64,000 nucleotides of DNA, taken from contig NZ_AP018827.1 in assembly GCF_003966695.1 (NCBI RefSeq), forward strand, positions 124,001 through 188,000, in the 5' to 3' direction. The notes under the pieces were generated by a model. The model ran no database searches. It was not told the origin of the DNA and saw only the letters and a list, made by a program, of their open reading frames with translations. The translations under genes and the position numbers were made by a program. The stretch's first letter is position 1, and every line of letters starts with the position of its first letter. Shown here in pieces: positions 7,029-16,654 of this stretch. Source of the stretch: Asticcacaulis excentricus (GTDB lineage: Bacteria > Pseudomonadota > Alphaproteobacteria > Caulobacterales > Caulobacteraceae).

Positions 7029-9686
7029 ATGACCACGATTATGACCCCCACCTTCATCAATATCGGCGAACGCACCAATGTCACGGGTTCGGCCAAGTTC
7101 CGTAAGCTGATCGTCGAAGGCAACTACACCGCCGCGCTCGATGTGGCGCGTCAGCAGGTGGAGGCCGGGGCGCAGATCATCGACATCAATATGGACGAAG
7201 GCCTGCTCGATGCGGTGAAGGCCATGACGACCTTCCTCAACCTGCTGGCCGCCGAACCCGATATCGCCCGCGTGCCGGTGATGATCGACTCGTCGAAGTG
7301 GGAGGTGATTGAGGCGGGCCTAAAATGCGTGCAGGGCAAGGCCATCGTCAACTCCATCTCGATGAAAGAGGGCGAAGACATCTTCCGCCACCACGCCCGC
7401 GAATGCCTGAAATACGGCGCGGCGGTAGTGGTCATGGCCTTTGACGAGGTGGGGCAGGCCGACACGGCGGCGCGCAAGATCGACATCTGTACGCGCGCCT
7501 ACAACATCCTTGTGGGCGAGGTGGGCTTCCCGCCCGAAGACATCATCTTCGACCCCAATATCTTCGCCGTGGCGACGGGGATCGAGGAACACGACAACTA
7601 CGCCGTGGACTTTATCGAAGCGACGCGGACGATCAAACAGACCCTGCCCTATGCGCGCATATCGGGCGGCGTGTCGAACGTCAGCTTCTCCTTCCGTGGC
7701 AATGAGCCGGTGCGCCGCGCCATCCACTCGGTGTTCCTGTATCACGCCATCAAGGCCGGCATGGATATGGGCATCGTCAATGCCGGCGACCTGCCGGTCT
7801 ATGACGATATCGACGCCGAACTACGCGAAGCGGTCGAGGATGTGATCCTCAATCGCCCTCAACGCCACAATGTCAGCAATACCGAATGGCTGGTCGATCT
7901 GGCTCCCAAATACAAGGGCGAGAAGGGGCAGGTTGAGGCCAAAACTCTGGCCTGGCGCGAAGGCTCTGTCGAAGACCGCCTGAAACATGCTCTCGTGCAC
8001 GGCATCACCGAATTTATCGAAGCCGATACCGAAGAGGCGCGGCAACAGGCTGAGCGTCCTCTGCACGTCATCGAAGGCCCTCTGATGGCCGGGATGAATG
8101 TGGTTGGCGACCTGTTCGGGGCGGGCAAGATGTTCCTGCCGCAGGTGGTTAAATCCGCCCGCGTCATGAAGCAGTCGGTGGCGTACCTCATGCCCTTCAT
8201 GGAGGCCGAAAAAGACGGCGCCGAGCATCAGTCGGCGGGCAAGATCCTGATGGCCACGGTCAAGGGCGACGTCCACGATATCGGCAAGAACATCGTCGGC
8301 GTGGTCCTGCAATGTAACAATTACGAGGTGGTCGATCTCGGGGTCATGGTGCCTGCTGATCGCATCCTCGAAGAGGCCAAAAAGCACAAGGTCGATATGA
8401 TCGGCCTTTCGGGCCTGATCACGCCGTCGCTGGATGAAATGGTGTTTGTGGCGCGCGAAATGCAGCGTCAGGGCTTTGATATTCCGCTGCTGATCGGCGG
8501 GGCGACGACCTCGAAAACCCATACGGCGGTGAAGATCGAGCCGGGCTACAGCAACGGGCAGACCGTCTATGTGCTCGACGCCTCGCGCGCCGTGGGCGTG
8601 GTGTCGCAACTGCTGTCCGACACGGATAAGGCGCAGTTCATCGCCGATACCCGCTCCGACTATGAGAAGGTGCGTCTGGCCTATGGCAAGGGCGATCAAA
8701 AGCCGCGTTCGGACCTTAAAGAAGCGCGTTCAAAGAAGTTTGTCATCGACTTTGCGGCCGAAGCCCCCGTCGCGCCAACCTTCCTTGGAACGCGCACCTT
8801 CAGCCCCTATGATCTGCACGATCTGGCCGACCATATTGACTGGACGCCGTTCTTTGCCACCTGGGAGCTGGCCGGGCGCTTCCCGGACATCCTTGAGGAC
8901 GAGATTGTGGGCGAGGCGGCCACCGCCCTCTATGCCGATGCGCAGGCCATGCTGAAGCGCATTCTGGACGAAAAATGGTTTGAGGCGCGCGGCGTCGTCG
9001 GCTTCTGGCCCGCCAATGCTACCGAAGACGACGATATCGAAGTCTATGAAGACGAGACGCGCTCAAAGGTCATCGCCCGCTTCCACACCCTGCGTCAGCA
9101 GATGAAGAAGACGCGCGACGATCAGTCGAACACGGCCTTGAGCGACTTTGTGGCCCCGAAAGGCACCCCCGACTGGATCGGCGGCTTTGCCGTCACCGCC
9201 GGGCATGGCGAAATGGAGATCGCGGCGAAGTTCAAGGCGGCGGGCGACGACTATAACGCCATTCTGGCCACTGCTCTGGCCGACCGTCTGGCCGAAGCCT
9301 TTGCCGAAGCTCTGCACAAGCGCGTGCGCCGAGAGTTGTGGGCCTATGCCGCCGACGAAGACCTTGATGTCGCCGGTCTGATCGCCGAGCAGTATAAGGG
9401 CATCCGCCCGGCACCCGGCTATCCGGCCCAGCCCGACCACACCGAAAAATGGACCCTGTTCGACCTTCTGGACGCGCGGGCAAAGGCGGGGATGGAACTG
9501 ACCGAAAGCCTCGCCATGACGCCGCCGGCCTCGGTATCGGGCCTCTATTTCGCGCATCCGAAGTCGCACTATTTCGGCGTCGGCAAGATCGAAAAGGATC
9601 AGGTCGAAGACTATGCCCGCCGCAAGGGCTGGAGCGTAGATGAGGCCGAGCGGTGGCTGAGCCCGATCCTGAACTACGTGCCGTGA
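7029..9686 (+). CDS. metH: methionine synthase, folate/cobalamin/reactivation half (split MetH)
   Basis: An 885-residue protein carrying the remaining modules of cobalamin-dependent methionine synthase. The pterin-binding barrel is at about 1-290 ('[17 protein letters not shown]', 'IIDINMDEG'). The cobalamin cap and Rossmann domain follow at about 330-560, with the cobalt-ligating motif GDVHDIG near residue 414. The C-terminal SAM-dependent reactivation domain is at about 590-885 ('[18 protein letters not shown]'-like segment, '[15 protein letters not shown]'). It works with the separate homocysteine-binding half encoded at 4378-5442 to methylate homocysteine. Confidence 0.95.
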   Translation: MTTIMTPTFINIGERTNVTGSAKFRKLIVEGNYTAALDVARQQVEAGAQIIDINMDEGLLDAVKAMTTFLNLLAAEPDIARVPVMIDSSKWEVIEAGLKCVQGKAIVNSISMKEGEDIFRHHARECLKYGAAVVVMAFDEVGQADTAARKIDICTRAYNILVGEVGFPPEDIIFDPNIFAVATGIEEHDNYAVDFIEATRTIKQTLPYARISGGVSNVSFSFRGNEPVRRAIHSVFLYHAIKAGMDMGIVNAGDLPVYDDIDAELREAVEDVILNRPQRHNVSNTEWLVDLAPKYKGEKGQVEAKTLAWREGSVEDRLKHALVHGITEFIEADTEEARQQAERPLHVIEGPLMAGMNVVGDLFGAGKMFLPQVVKSARVMKQSVAYLMPFMEAEKDGAEHQSAGKILMATVKGDVHDIGKNIVGVVLQCNNYEVVDLGVMVPADRILEEAKKHKVDMIGLSGLITPSLDEMVFVAREMQRQGFDIPLLIGGATTSKTHTAVKIEPGYSNGQTVYVLDASRAVGVVSQLLSDTDKAQFIADTRSDYEKVRLAYGKGDQKPRSDLKEARSKKFVIDFAAEAPVAPTFLGTRTFSPYDLHDLADHIDWTPFFATWELAGRFPDILEDEIVGEAATALYADAQAMLKRILDEKWFEARGVVGFWPANATEDDDIEVYEDETRSKVIARFHTLRQQMKKTRDDQSNTALSDFVAPKGTPDWIGGFAVTAGHGEMEIAAKFKAAGDDYNAILATALADRLAEAFAEALHKRVRRELWAYAADEDLDVAGLIAEQYKGIRPAPGYPAQPDHTEKWTLFDLLDARAKAGMELTESLAMTPPASVSGLYFAHPKSHYFGVGKIEKDQVEDYARRKGWSVDEAERWLSPILNYVP

Positions 9687-9707
9687 TCGGAAAGCCGAGA
9701 CTGCGGG

Positions 9708-10454
9708 TCAGAACCGATCTTTGGCCGCTCTGATTTCGCCAAACTTTACGGCCTGTGCGGCAAAGCCGCTTTCTCTCAGCGGATAGACCACAAACGGATT
9801 GGTGGCGATTTCGTCGGCCAGACGCATGGGGACGGTGGGTTCGCCGCGCGCCCGGCGGGCGCGAATGTCCGCCCCGCGCGCTTCCAGTGCCGGGAACACC
9901 CCCAAACTCTCGGCAAATTTCAGGTTCGACAGCGTATATTCGTGCGCGCAATAGAGCGTCGTCTGTGAATCAAGCGCCAGAAGCCGTTGCAGGCTGCCCC
10001 ACATATCTTCGGCTGAGCCCTCGAACAAACGCCCGCAGCCCAAGGCAAACAGGGTATCACCGACAAAGGCCACGTTTTCCGACGGCGCGGAATAGCCGAT
10101 ATGGCCCAGCGTATGCCCCTTGAGGTCCAAAACGTCGAACACGGTCTGCCCCAGCGCGAACGTGTCACCCCCGACTAAAACCTGATCCAGCGGCGCGGCC
10201 TTACGCACCTCTTCGGGGCCATAGATCAGGCAGCCATAGCGGTCTTTTAGTGCGGCATTGCCGCCCGTATGGTCCGGGTGCCAGTGGGTATTGAGGATGT
10301 AGTCGAGCCCCCAGCCCTGCACCGTCAGGGCCGCCGTCACCGCCTCGGCGTCCGGCGTGTCGATGCAGGCCACCTGACCTGAGGCCTGATCGCGGACCAC
10401 AAAGCCGTAATTGTCGTTGAGCGCCGGAAACTGATGAATTTGCAGGGCCGACAT
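9708..10454 (-). CDS. gloB: hydroxyacylglutathione hydrolase (glyoxalase II)
   Basis: A 248-residue metallo-beta-lactamase-fold enzyme that hydrolyses S-D-lactoylglutathione to D-lactate in methylglyoxal detoxification. The dinuclear metal motif THWHPDH is at residues 56-62, with 'GHTLGHIGY', 'VGDTLFALGCGRLFEG' and 'CAHEYTLSNLKFA' further on. The ATG at 10454 is chosen because GGGGAGGA precedes it at good distance; an in-frame start 9 codons upstream lacks this. It is divergent from the methyltransferase gene at 10522, a pairing common in alphaproteobacteria. Confidence 0.95.
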   Translation of the reverse strand: MSALQIHQFPALNDNYGFVVRDQASGQVACIDTPDAEAVTAALTVQGWGLDYILNTHWHPDHTGGNAALKDRYGCLIYGPEEVRKAAPLDQVLVGGDTFALGQTVFDVLDLKGHTLGHIGYSAPSENVAFVGDTLFALGCGRLFEGSAEDMWGSLQRLLALDSQTTLYCAHEYTLSNLKFAESLGVFPALEARGADIRARRARGEPTVPMRLADEIATNPFVVYPLRESGFAAQAVKFGEIRAAKDRF

Positions 10455-10521
10455 GGCAAAATCCTCCCCTAAAGCGCACAAAGCATCCTATATAGAGGGT
10501 CTGATCCCCTGAGGACCCGCC

Positions 10522-11313
10522 TTGCGTCGTATCGTATCCGAACTGAGCCGTTTCTATGCCACGCCCGAAGGCGCGGTGACAAGGCGCATGGTCGCGCAGA
10601 AGCTGGCCGAGGCCTGGCCCGATGTGACGGGGTCGGATGTGCTGGGGCTGGGCTACACCACCCCCTATCTTGATGCGTTCAATGGCACGGCGCGGCGCGT
10701 TATCGCCGCCATGCCCTCGGCACAGGGGGCGGAAATCTGGCCCGAAGGGCTGAAAAGCCGCTCAACCCTGGTCGATGAGCAGCACATGCCGTTTCCCTCG
10801 GCCCTGTTCGACCGGATTTTCCTGATGCACGCGCTGGAGGAATCGCCCAACCCGGAAGCCCTGCTGGTCGAAGCCTCGCGCTGCCTGACCACCAACGGGC
10901 GGCTGATTTTGGCCGTCGTGGCGCGCGGTGGCCTGTGGACCCACGCCGAAAAGACGCCGTTCGGGCACGGCCAGCCCTTTTCGCGCACGCAGTTGGAGAC
11001 CCTGCTGCGGGTAGCGGAGCTGGAGCCGATCGCCTGGTCCTATGCCCTCTATGTGCCGCCCCTGCGATCGCTGCTGCGCTGGGCCCAGACCTTTGAAGAG
11101 TGGGCCCCGCGCGTGTGGCCCTATCGCGGCGGGCTGATCCTGATGGAGGCGGGCAAGCGGGTGATCCGCGCGCCGGTGCGCGGCACGGCGGTGTCGGTGA
11201 TTGACGACATCCGCGACAAGCTGGGTGTGCCGCTGCCGCAACCCGCAAACCCGGCGGCGGGCCGCGATGTCTCCTCCCTGTTGCGTAGCAATGGGCAGGA
11301 GATTAGTTCTTGA
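10522..11313 (+). CDS. methyltransferase-domain protein divergent from gloB
   Basis: A protein of 263 aa with a degenerate class I methyltransferase core: 'DVLGLGYTTPYLDAF' at the SAM-binding position, 'MPFPSALFDRIFLMHALEES' and 'RLILAVVARGGLWTHAEKTPFG'. The start is a TTG after GAGGA. Neighbouring gloB and the conserved aromatic/basic C terminus match the methyltransferase-like family found beside gloB in related genomes. Substrate unknown; motif I is atypical, so catalysis is uncertain. Confidence 0.75.
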   Translation: MRRIVSELSRFYATPEGAVTRRMVAQKLAEAWPDVTGSDVLGLGYTTPYLDAFNGTARRVIAAMPSAQGAEIWPEGLKSRSTLVDEQHMPFPSALFDRIFLMHALEESPNPEALLVEASRCLTTNGRLILAVVARGGLWTHAEKTPFGHGQPFSRTQLETLLRVAELEPIAWSYALYVPPLRSLLRWAQTFEEWAPRVWPYRGGLILMEAGKRVIRAPVRGTAVSVIDDIRDKLGVPLPQPANPAAGRDVSSLLRSNGQEISS

Positions 11314-11364
11314 ACCGCGATGGCTTTCGCGTCCATAAGCGGGCCAGAACAAGGAACACGACTC

Positions 11365-11874
11365 ATGATGAAACACCTGATCGTCATGCGCCACGGCAAG
11401 GCCGAAAAGGACAGCGCGTCGGGCGAGGATTTCGAGCGCAACCTGATGCAGCGCGGCGTGCGCGAAGCGGCCGCCGTCGCCGAAGCGCTGAAGGCGCGCG
11501 GCCTCAAACCCGACTACGCGCTGGTCTCCGCTGCGCACCGCACGCACCAGACCTTTGAGGCCGTCAAGGGCGTGCTGGGCGACATAGCCGGTGAGGTGCG
11601 CGACGACCTGTTCAATATGGGCGCGTCCGACCTGCGCCGTCTGGTCGAAGCGCACGAAGAGGCGGGCGATTGCCTGCTGATCATCGGGCACAATCCGGGT
11701 ATCCAGTATCTGGTGCTCGACTATATGACCGAAGGGGCGGCGTCTCAGGTCGATATCGACCGGGCGCGGGGCTCATATCCCACGGCGGCCGCCACGGTGT
11801 TTACGGTCGATGTGGCCGGTCGCCCGATCTTCGATGACCTGCTGAAGCCCAAAGACCTGATCGGGGGCGAGTGA
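11365..11874 (+). CDS. SixA-like histidine phosphatase family protein
   Basis: A 169-residue histidine phosphatase (phosphoglycerate-mutase-like) protein. The catalytic RHG triad is in 'LIVMRHGKAEKD' at the N terminus, the second His is in 'LLIIGHNPGIQYL', and Arg is in 'SAAHRTHQTFE'. SixA proteins dephosphorylate phosphohistidine on His-containing phosphotransfer proteins, but the substrate here is unknown. The ATG at 11365 follows AAGGA; the longer frame has no good site. The stop overlaps the pyrD start, so the two are translationally coupled. Confidence 0.8.
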   Translation: MMKHLIVMRHGKAEKDSASGEDFERNLMQRGVREAAAVAEALKARGLKPDYALVSAAHRTHQTFEAVKGVLGDIAGEVRDDLFNMGASDLRRLVEAHEEAGDCLLIIGHNPGIQYLVLDYMTEGAASQVDIDRARGSYPTAAATVFTVDVAGRPIFDDLLKPKDLIGGE

Positions 11875-12950
11875 TGGACCTCTACCGGCTGGCGTTGAAA
11901 CCGCTGCATCTTCTGGAGGCCGAAGACGCCCACGCGGCGACGATTCTGGCGCTGAAATCAGGGTTGGGGCCGCGCTCCAGCTATGACCCGCCGGAACTGC
12001 GCACGGAAATCGCCTTCACAGGCGGGGCGCTGGCCGTGCGCAACTGCGTCGGTCTGGCCGCCGGGTTTGACAAGAATGCCGATGTGCCGCTGGCCATGAG
12101 CCGCGCCGGCTTTGGCTTTGTCGAATGTGGTACGGTGACGCCGCTGCCGCAGGCCGGTAATCCGCGCCCGCGTCTGTTCCGCCTCAGTGAAGACGAGGCC
12201 GTGATCAACCGCATGGGCTTTAACAACAAGGGCCTTGAGGTCTTCGCCAGCCATCTGGAGCGCTATCAGGGCCGCGCCTCGGCGCCGGTGCTGGGGGCCA
12301 ATATCGGGGCCAATAAGGACGCCACGGATCGTATGGCCGATTACGTTACGGGCCTGAAACGCCTGTGGGGCCTGTCGTCCTATTTTACCGCCAATATCTC
12401 TTCGCCCAACACGCCGGGTCTGCGCGCCTTGCAGGGGCGGGCGCATCTCGATGAGCTGCTGGGGCAGATTGCGGCGACACGCGCCGATCTGGTGCGCGTG
12501 ACGGGTAACAACTATCCGATCTTCCTCAAGATCGCCCCTGACCTCAGCGAGGAAGAAATCGCCGACGCGGTCGAAGCGGCCCTCGCGCACGGGCTTGATG
12601 CGCTGATCGTTTCCAACACCACGATCGAGCGGCCGGGTTCGCTGCACTCAGCTCTGGCGACGGAAACGGGCGGCCTGTCGGGCGCACCGCTGTTTGGGCT
12701 TTCGACCTCGGCGCTGCGCAGTGCCTATAAGGCGGCGGCGGGGCGGCTGACCCTGATTGGGGCGGGCGGCATTGCCTCCGGGGCCGATGCCTATGCCAAG
12801 ATCCGCGCCGGGGCGTCGCTGGTGCAGCTCTATTCGGCGCTGGTCTATAAGGGGCCGGGGCTGATTGATGAGATCAAGCGCGATCTGGTGCAGCGCCTGC
12901 GCGCCGATGGCCTGACGCATATTTCGCAGGCGGTGGGTTCGGCGGCTTAG
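11874..12950 (+). CDS. pyrD: dihydroorotate dehydrogenase, class 2 (quinone)
   Basis: A FMN enzyme oxidising dihydroorotate to orotate with ubiquinone in pyrimidine synthesis. The N-terminal amphipathic 'LYRLALKPLHLLEAEDAHA' typical of membrane-attached class 2 enzymes is present. Further motifs are 'VGLAAGFDKNA', 'FGFVECGTVTP', 'NRMGFNNKG', 'ANISSPNTPGLR' with the catalytic Ser and 'LIGAGGIASGADAY'. Length of 358 aa is normal. The ATG overlaps the preceding stop by one base; a GTG one codon upstream is also possible. Confidence 0.95.
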   Translation: MDLYRLALKPLHLLEAEDAHAATILALKSGLGPRSSYDPPELRTEIAFTGGALAVRNCVGLAAGFDKNADVPLAMSRAGFGFVECGTVTPLPQAGNPRPRLFRLSEDEAVINRMGFNNKGLEVFASHLERYQGRASAPVLGANIGANKDATDRMADYVTGLKRLWGLSSYFTANISSPNTPGLRALQGRAHLDELLGQIAATRADLVRVTGNNYPIFLKIAPDLSEEEIADAVEAALAHGLDALIVSNTTIERPGSLHSALATETGGLSGAPLFGLSTSALRSAYKAAAGRLTLIGAGGIASGADAYAKIRAGASLVQLYSALVYKGPGLIDEIKRDLVQRLRADGLTHISQAVGSAA

Positions 12951-14254
12951 AGCGGTTCGATCCGGTTGGCCGTCAGCCGCGCCATGGCGCAGATAAACAG
13001 GACAAAGATCAGGTTATTCTGCCCCAGAATGAAGCTTTCCGACAGGATGAGGAAGCTGAAGATACACAGGGCCAGAACCGAAAAATAGCCGTCCCGCACG
13101 CGCGCAAAGCGGAACAGGGCGCAGAAGAAGGTGATGGCCAGACAGCTCCCGAACAGGATCACCCCGACCCAACCCAGTTGCACCAGCAGGTCCAGCCAGC
13201 CATTGTGCGCCGACGGCACGTCCCAGTTGGTCTCCTTCTTGACGATCTGGTTGGGGATGGAATCCGGCCCCCAGAAGGCCTTATAGCCGTATCCCAGCCA
13301 CGGGCGCTGATCCGACAGCCTCAGCAGCGACTCCCATATCTGGGTGCGCCCGGTCAGGGTCGGGTCCTTGCCCAGCGCCTTGAACACGGCTTCGGGCATC
13401 AGGAAGAAGACCGCGCCGCCGATCAGCGATGCGGTGGCGCCGCCCCAGACGAACAGCACGCTTTTCACGCCGCCGCTGCGCAGCGCCGACAGGACCGGCA
13501 TGGCCCCCAGCGCCAGCAGGCAGGCCAGAAGCGAGGTCTTTGACCGCGACATGACGATCAGGAAGAAGATCAGGGCCGCTGAGCCGATCCACAGGACGCG
13601 CCGGTCGGGCAGCAGGAAGGCACTGGCGCAACAGGCGACAAAACCAAAGGTCATCAAAGACGCCATCTGGTTCTTTTCGTGCCACAGGCCGCGCCAGGCC
13701 CCGGCATTGATGTCGTGATGCACGCCCATGGTGGGGTAGAGGAGGGCGGCCAGAATGCTGCCGACCGCCATGACGGCAAAGGTGCCGCCGACGATCTGCG
13801 TCAGGTCTGAGCCTTTGAAACGCGCCCCCAGATAGAGGCCAAACAGCAGGGTAAAGCCCAGCGCCAGCGAGCGGCGGCTGGTGACGGAGGGATCAATCGA
13901 CCACCAGCCGGAGGCATAGCACAGGGCCAGCATGGCGGCGGCCATGACCAGCGCCGGCAGGACGCGCAAAAAACGGTCGGCCCGCACGACGCTGAGCAAC
14001 AGGGTCAGGCCATAGACGGGCAGCCACAACAGGCGCATCCACGACACTTCGCCGCCGTTTTCCTGATTGGGCGCAAACAGAGGGGCCCACAGGGCTTCGG
14101 AAAACATGAAGATGCAGAAGGCCGCCAGCAGGGCCTCGATGCGAAACAGCATCAGGGCCGCCCCGCTCAGAGGGGGCTCTGAGGCGTCATAGCGGCCGCT
14201 CGCGCGGACCGGTCGCGGATAGTCGTCACGTTCGTAGGCGGGCGTCGCAGGCAT
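12947..14254 (-). CDS. O-antigen ligase / Wzy-type polymerase family membrane protein
   Basis: A protein of 435 aa with about ten hydrophobic segments and one large central loop carrying 'GLWHEKNQMASLM' and 'GRTQIWESLLRLSDQRPWLGYGYKAFWG', then 'SAHNGWLDLLVQLGWVG'. This is the Wzy_C/O-antigen ligase pattern, where the loop faces the periplasm and handles undecaprenyl-linked glycans. Nearest in style to ExoQ-like polysaccharide proteins. It may act in surface polysaccharide or holdfast-type synthesis. The coding end overlaps the pyrD stop, tail to tail. Confidence 0.8.
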   Translation of the reverse strand: MPATPAYERDDYPRPVRASGRYDASEPPLSGAALMLFRIEALLAAFCIFMFSEALWAPLFAPNQENGGEVSWMRLLWLPVYGLTLLLSVVRADRFLRVLPALVMAAAMLALCYASGWWSIDPSVTSRRSLALGFTLLFGLYLGARFKGSDLTQIVGGTFAVMAVGSILAALLYPTMGVHHDINAGAWRGLWHEKNQMASLMTFGFVACCASAFLLPDRRVLWIGSAALIFFLIVMSRSKTSLLACLLALGAMPVLSALRSGGVKSVLFVWGGATASLIGGAVFFLMPEAVFKALGKDPTLTGRTQIWESLLRLSDQRPWLGYGYKAFWGPDSIPNQIVKKETNWDVPSAHNGWLDLLVQLGWVGVILFGSCLAITFFCALFRFARVRDGYFSVLALCIFSFLILSESFILGQNNLIFVLFICAMARLTANRIEPL

Positions 14255-14331
14255 GGGAGTCCGAGGGCGGGGGACTCTAAACCTATCATTGAAATGTCAA
14301 GATGCGCTTAAATTTGCGCATAGCGGCGCAC

Positions 14332-15057
14332 TCAGAAGGGAGAGAACTTTTCCATCAGGTTCTGGCTGACCGGGGCGGCCTGCATACGGCTGACGTCGCC
14401 GCGCCCGCCATAGGAGATGCGCGCTTCGGCCAGTTGCGTATGCTTGATGATATTCGCCGAGGAAATGTCCTGCGGATTGACGATGCCGGAGACGATCAGT
14501 TCGCGCACTTCACGGTTTGTCCGCACCTCCTGAGAGCCCTGAATGATCAGATTGCCATTGGGCAGGACGCCGGTAACGATGGCGGCCACGGTAAGCGAGA
14601 TCTTTTCCGAGCGGTTGACGCTGCCGCTGCCCGAAAATTCGGCGGCGGTGTTGTTCGACAGGCCGGCAGAAGCGTTGTACTCACTGGGCAAAATCTTCCC
14701 CAGTGACGACTCCAGCCCGAACACCTTGGGGATAGAGCTCTCATAGCTGCCGTCACGCTTGCGCGAGGTGGTGTTCTGCGTCTGCGCCTTGTCGTCGATG
14801 TCGATGGTGACGGTCAGGATGTCGCCGACGTGGCGGGCGCGCTGGTCCTTGAAGAAGGCCTTGGCCCCCGTGCGCCACAGCGAATTGGCCGAGGCCGAGG
14901 TCGAGGCGGGGGCCGCATAGACCTGCTGCTGCGGCACCAGTTGCGCCGGATAGCCCATCGGTTGCAGGGCCGGGCCGTTGACGGCTTCGTTGACGCTGGC
15001 GCACCCCGACAGGGCGGCGGACAGGGCGGCAGCGGTGACAAGAACGGGGAAACGCAT
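14332..15057 (-). CDS. flgH: flagellar L-ring protein FlgH
   Basis: A 241-residue outer-membrane lipoprotein of the flagellar L ring. A lipobox signal peptide (LSGC at about 16-19) is followed by the conserved 'SLWRTGAKAFFKDQRARHVGDILTVTI', the glycine/serine-rich middle, and 'NPQDISSANIIKHTQLAEARISYGGRG' at the C terminus. It is the last gene of the flgF-flgG-flgA-flgH operon, starting 9 bp after flgA. Confidence 0.95.
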   Translation of the reverse strand: MRFPVLVTAAALSAALSGCASVNEAVNGPALQPMGYPAQLVPQQQVYAAPASTSASANSLWRTGAKAFFKDQRARHVGDILTVTIDIDDKAQTQNTTSRKRDGSYESSIPKVFGLESSLGKILPSEYNASAGLSNNTAAEFSGSGSVNRSEKISLTVAAIVTGVLPNGNLIIQGSQEVRTNREVRELIVSGIVNPQDISSANIIKHTQLAEARISYGGRGDVSRMQAAPVSQNLMEKFSPF

Positions 15058-15066
15058 GGGTTTGCC

Positions 15067-15843
15067 TTAACGGGAGGAATAGAGGGCGCGGTTGCGCAGG
15101 CTTTGGGCGGTCTCACCGACGGCGGCGCTGCCGGGGCCGGTGACAACGGCTTCGATCAGTTTTTTGGACGCGGGGTTTTGCACCATGATCAGGTCGCCAA
15201 TCGCGCCGTCCTTCTGGGCAGGGCCGGTCATGGACAGGCTGACACCGTTCATTTCAAACGTCACCTTGACCATTTCGGCGCGCCTGATGACCATGGGCGC
15301 GGTCAGGTCGCCGGGGCGGACCACGCCGCCTTCGCGCACGGGCACGCGCACCGTCTTGCCGATGGCGGTTTCAGGGTCGCTGATCAGGCTGCCGCCCGCC
15401 AGATGCGCCTGCACCGGTTGCCAGGCGATGTCGGCGGCGGCGACCACCTCACCGGCGCTGAGGGTGCGGGTGAAGACCAGCACATCTTTGGTGCGTCCGG
15501 CCTCTGCGCGGGCTTGCGTGGACGTTGTGCCATCGGCGCCCGCGCTGACGATGATGCGGCGCAGACCCTGCGGATTGGGCCACGACTGCCCGGCCTGACG
15601 CGCCCTGGCCTGAACCTGACCGGCATCGAGGACGGCGCTGGGGCCAACGCGCGTGCCGACGACCACATCCGACGCGGCCCCCGCATTGTCGAACAGATCG
15701 CCCAGCGTGATGCGCCCGTCGCCGTCGGTGACCTGCGCCTTCAGCACCAGCGACGTCTGCGCCTGCACGGGCGCGGCGGTCATCCCGATCAGGCTGAGGG
15801 CCACGGCCCCGGTCAGCATCAGCATATAGACCGAACGGTGCAT
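15067..15843 (-). CDS. flgA: flagellar P-ring assembly chaperone FlgA
   Basis: A 258-residue periplasmic protein with a signal peptide ending near 'APVQAQ'. The C-terminal SAF/ChapFlgA domain is seen in 'TLSAGEVVAAADIAWQPV', 'IGKTVRVPVREGGVVRPGDL' and 'GDLIMVQNPASKKLIEAVVTGPG'. FlgA helps FlgI assemble the P ring. It sits between flgG and flgH in one operon. Confidence 0.92.
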   Translation of the reverse strand: MHRSVYMLMLTGAVALSLIGMTAAPVQAQTSLVLKAQVTDGDGRITLGDLFDNAGAASDVVVGTRVGPSAVLDAGQVQARARQAGQSWPNPQGLRRIIVSAGADGTTSTQARAEAGRTKDVLVFTRTLSAGEVVAAADIAWQPVQAHLAGGSLISDPETAIGKTVRVPVREGGVVRPGDLTAPMVIRRAEMVKVTFEMNGVSLSMTGPAQKDGAIGDLIMVQNPASKKLIEAVVTGPGSAAVGETAQSLRNRALYSSR

Positions 15844-15855
15844 CAGCGGCCCCTA

Positions 15856-16644
15856 TCAGTTGCGCAGGTTGCTGGTCACCGACAACATGTCGTCGGCGGT
15901 CTTGATCACTTTGGAGTTCATCTCGTAGGCGCGCTGGGCGACGATCAGCGAGGTGATTTCCGACACGGCATCGACGTTCGAGGCTTCGGTATAGCCCTGC
16001 ATCAATGTGCCGTAGCCGACATCGCCCGGCGTGCCGATATTGGCCGCACCCGATGCGCCGGATTCCAGATACAGGTTGTCGCCAATAGCTTCGAGGCCGG
16101 CTTCGTTGAAGAAGCTGGCGACCTGAAGCTGACCGATGACGGTGGGGGCGGTGACGCCATCCTGTGTCACCGACACCTGACCGGTCTTGGAGATGGTGAC
16201 TTCCTTGGTGTCCTGCGGAAAGGTGATCTGCGGCTGCACCAGATAGCCATCGTCGGTGACCAGTTGCCCCTGATCATTGACGGCAAAATTGCCGGCGCGC
16301 GTATAGGCGGTTTCCCCCGACGGCATCAGCACCTGAAAATAGCCGCGCCCATCGACCATGATGTCATAGGGGTTGTCGGTTCGGGTGGCAGAACCCTGGG
16401 TCAGAATACGATAGACGCTGCCCGTCTTGACGCCGCCGCCGACCTGAATGCCGGTGGGGACGACCGTACCCGCTTCGGAAGATTGCGCGCCCATGCGCTC
16501 GACATTCTGATACAGAAGGTCCTGAAACTCGGCGCGCTGCTTCTTGAAGCCGACCGTGTTCATGTTGGCGATGTTGTGCGAGATGGTATCGACATTGAGC
16601 TGCTGAGCCGACATGCCGGTGGTGGCGGTTCTCAAAGCACGCAT
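15856..16644 (-). CDS. flgG: flagellar distal rod protein FlgG
   Basis: A protein of 262 aa, the standard FlgG length. It starts 'MRALRTATTGMSAQQLNVDTISHNIANMNTVGF', the rod/hook N-terminal signature, and ends 'VDAVSEITSLIVAQRAYEMNSKVIKTADDMLSVTSNLRN'. The middle contains the YRILTQGS-type insert characteristic of FlgG. It forms the distal axial rod crossing the periplasm. Located 10 bp after flgF. Confidence 0.95.
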   Translation of the reverse strand: MRALRTATTGMSAQQLNVDTISHNIANMNTVGFKKQRAEFQDLLYQNVERMGAQSSEAGTVVPTGIQVGGGVKTGSVYRILTQGSATRTDNPYDIMVDGRGYFQVLMPSGETAYTRAGNFAVNDQGQLVTDDGYLVQPQITFPQDTKEVTISKTGQVSVTQDGVTAPTVIGQLQVASFFNEAGLEAIGDNLYLESGASGAANIGTPGDVGYGTLMQGYTEASNVDAVSEITSLIVAQRAYEMNSKVIKTADDMLSVTSNLRN

Positions 16645-16654
16645 GGGCTACTCC

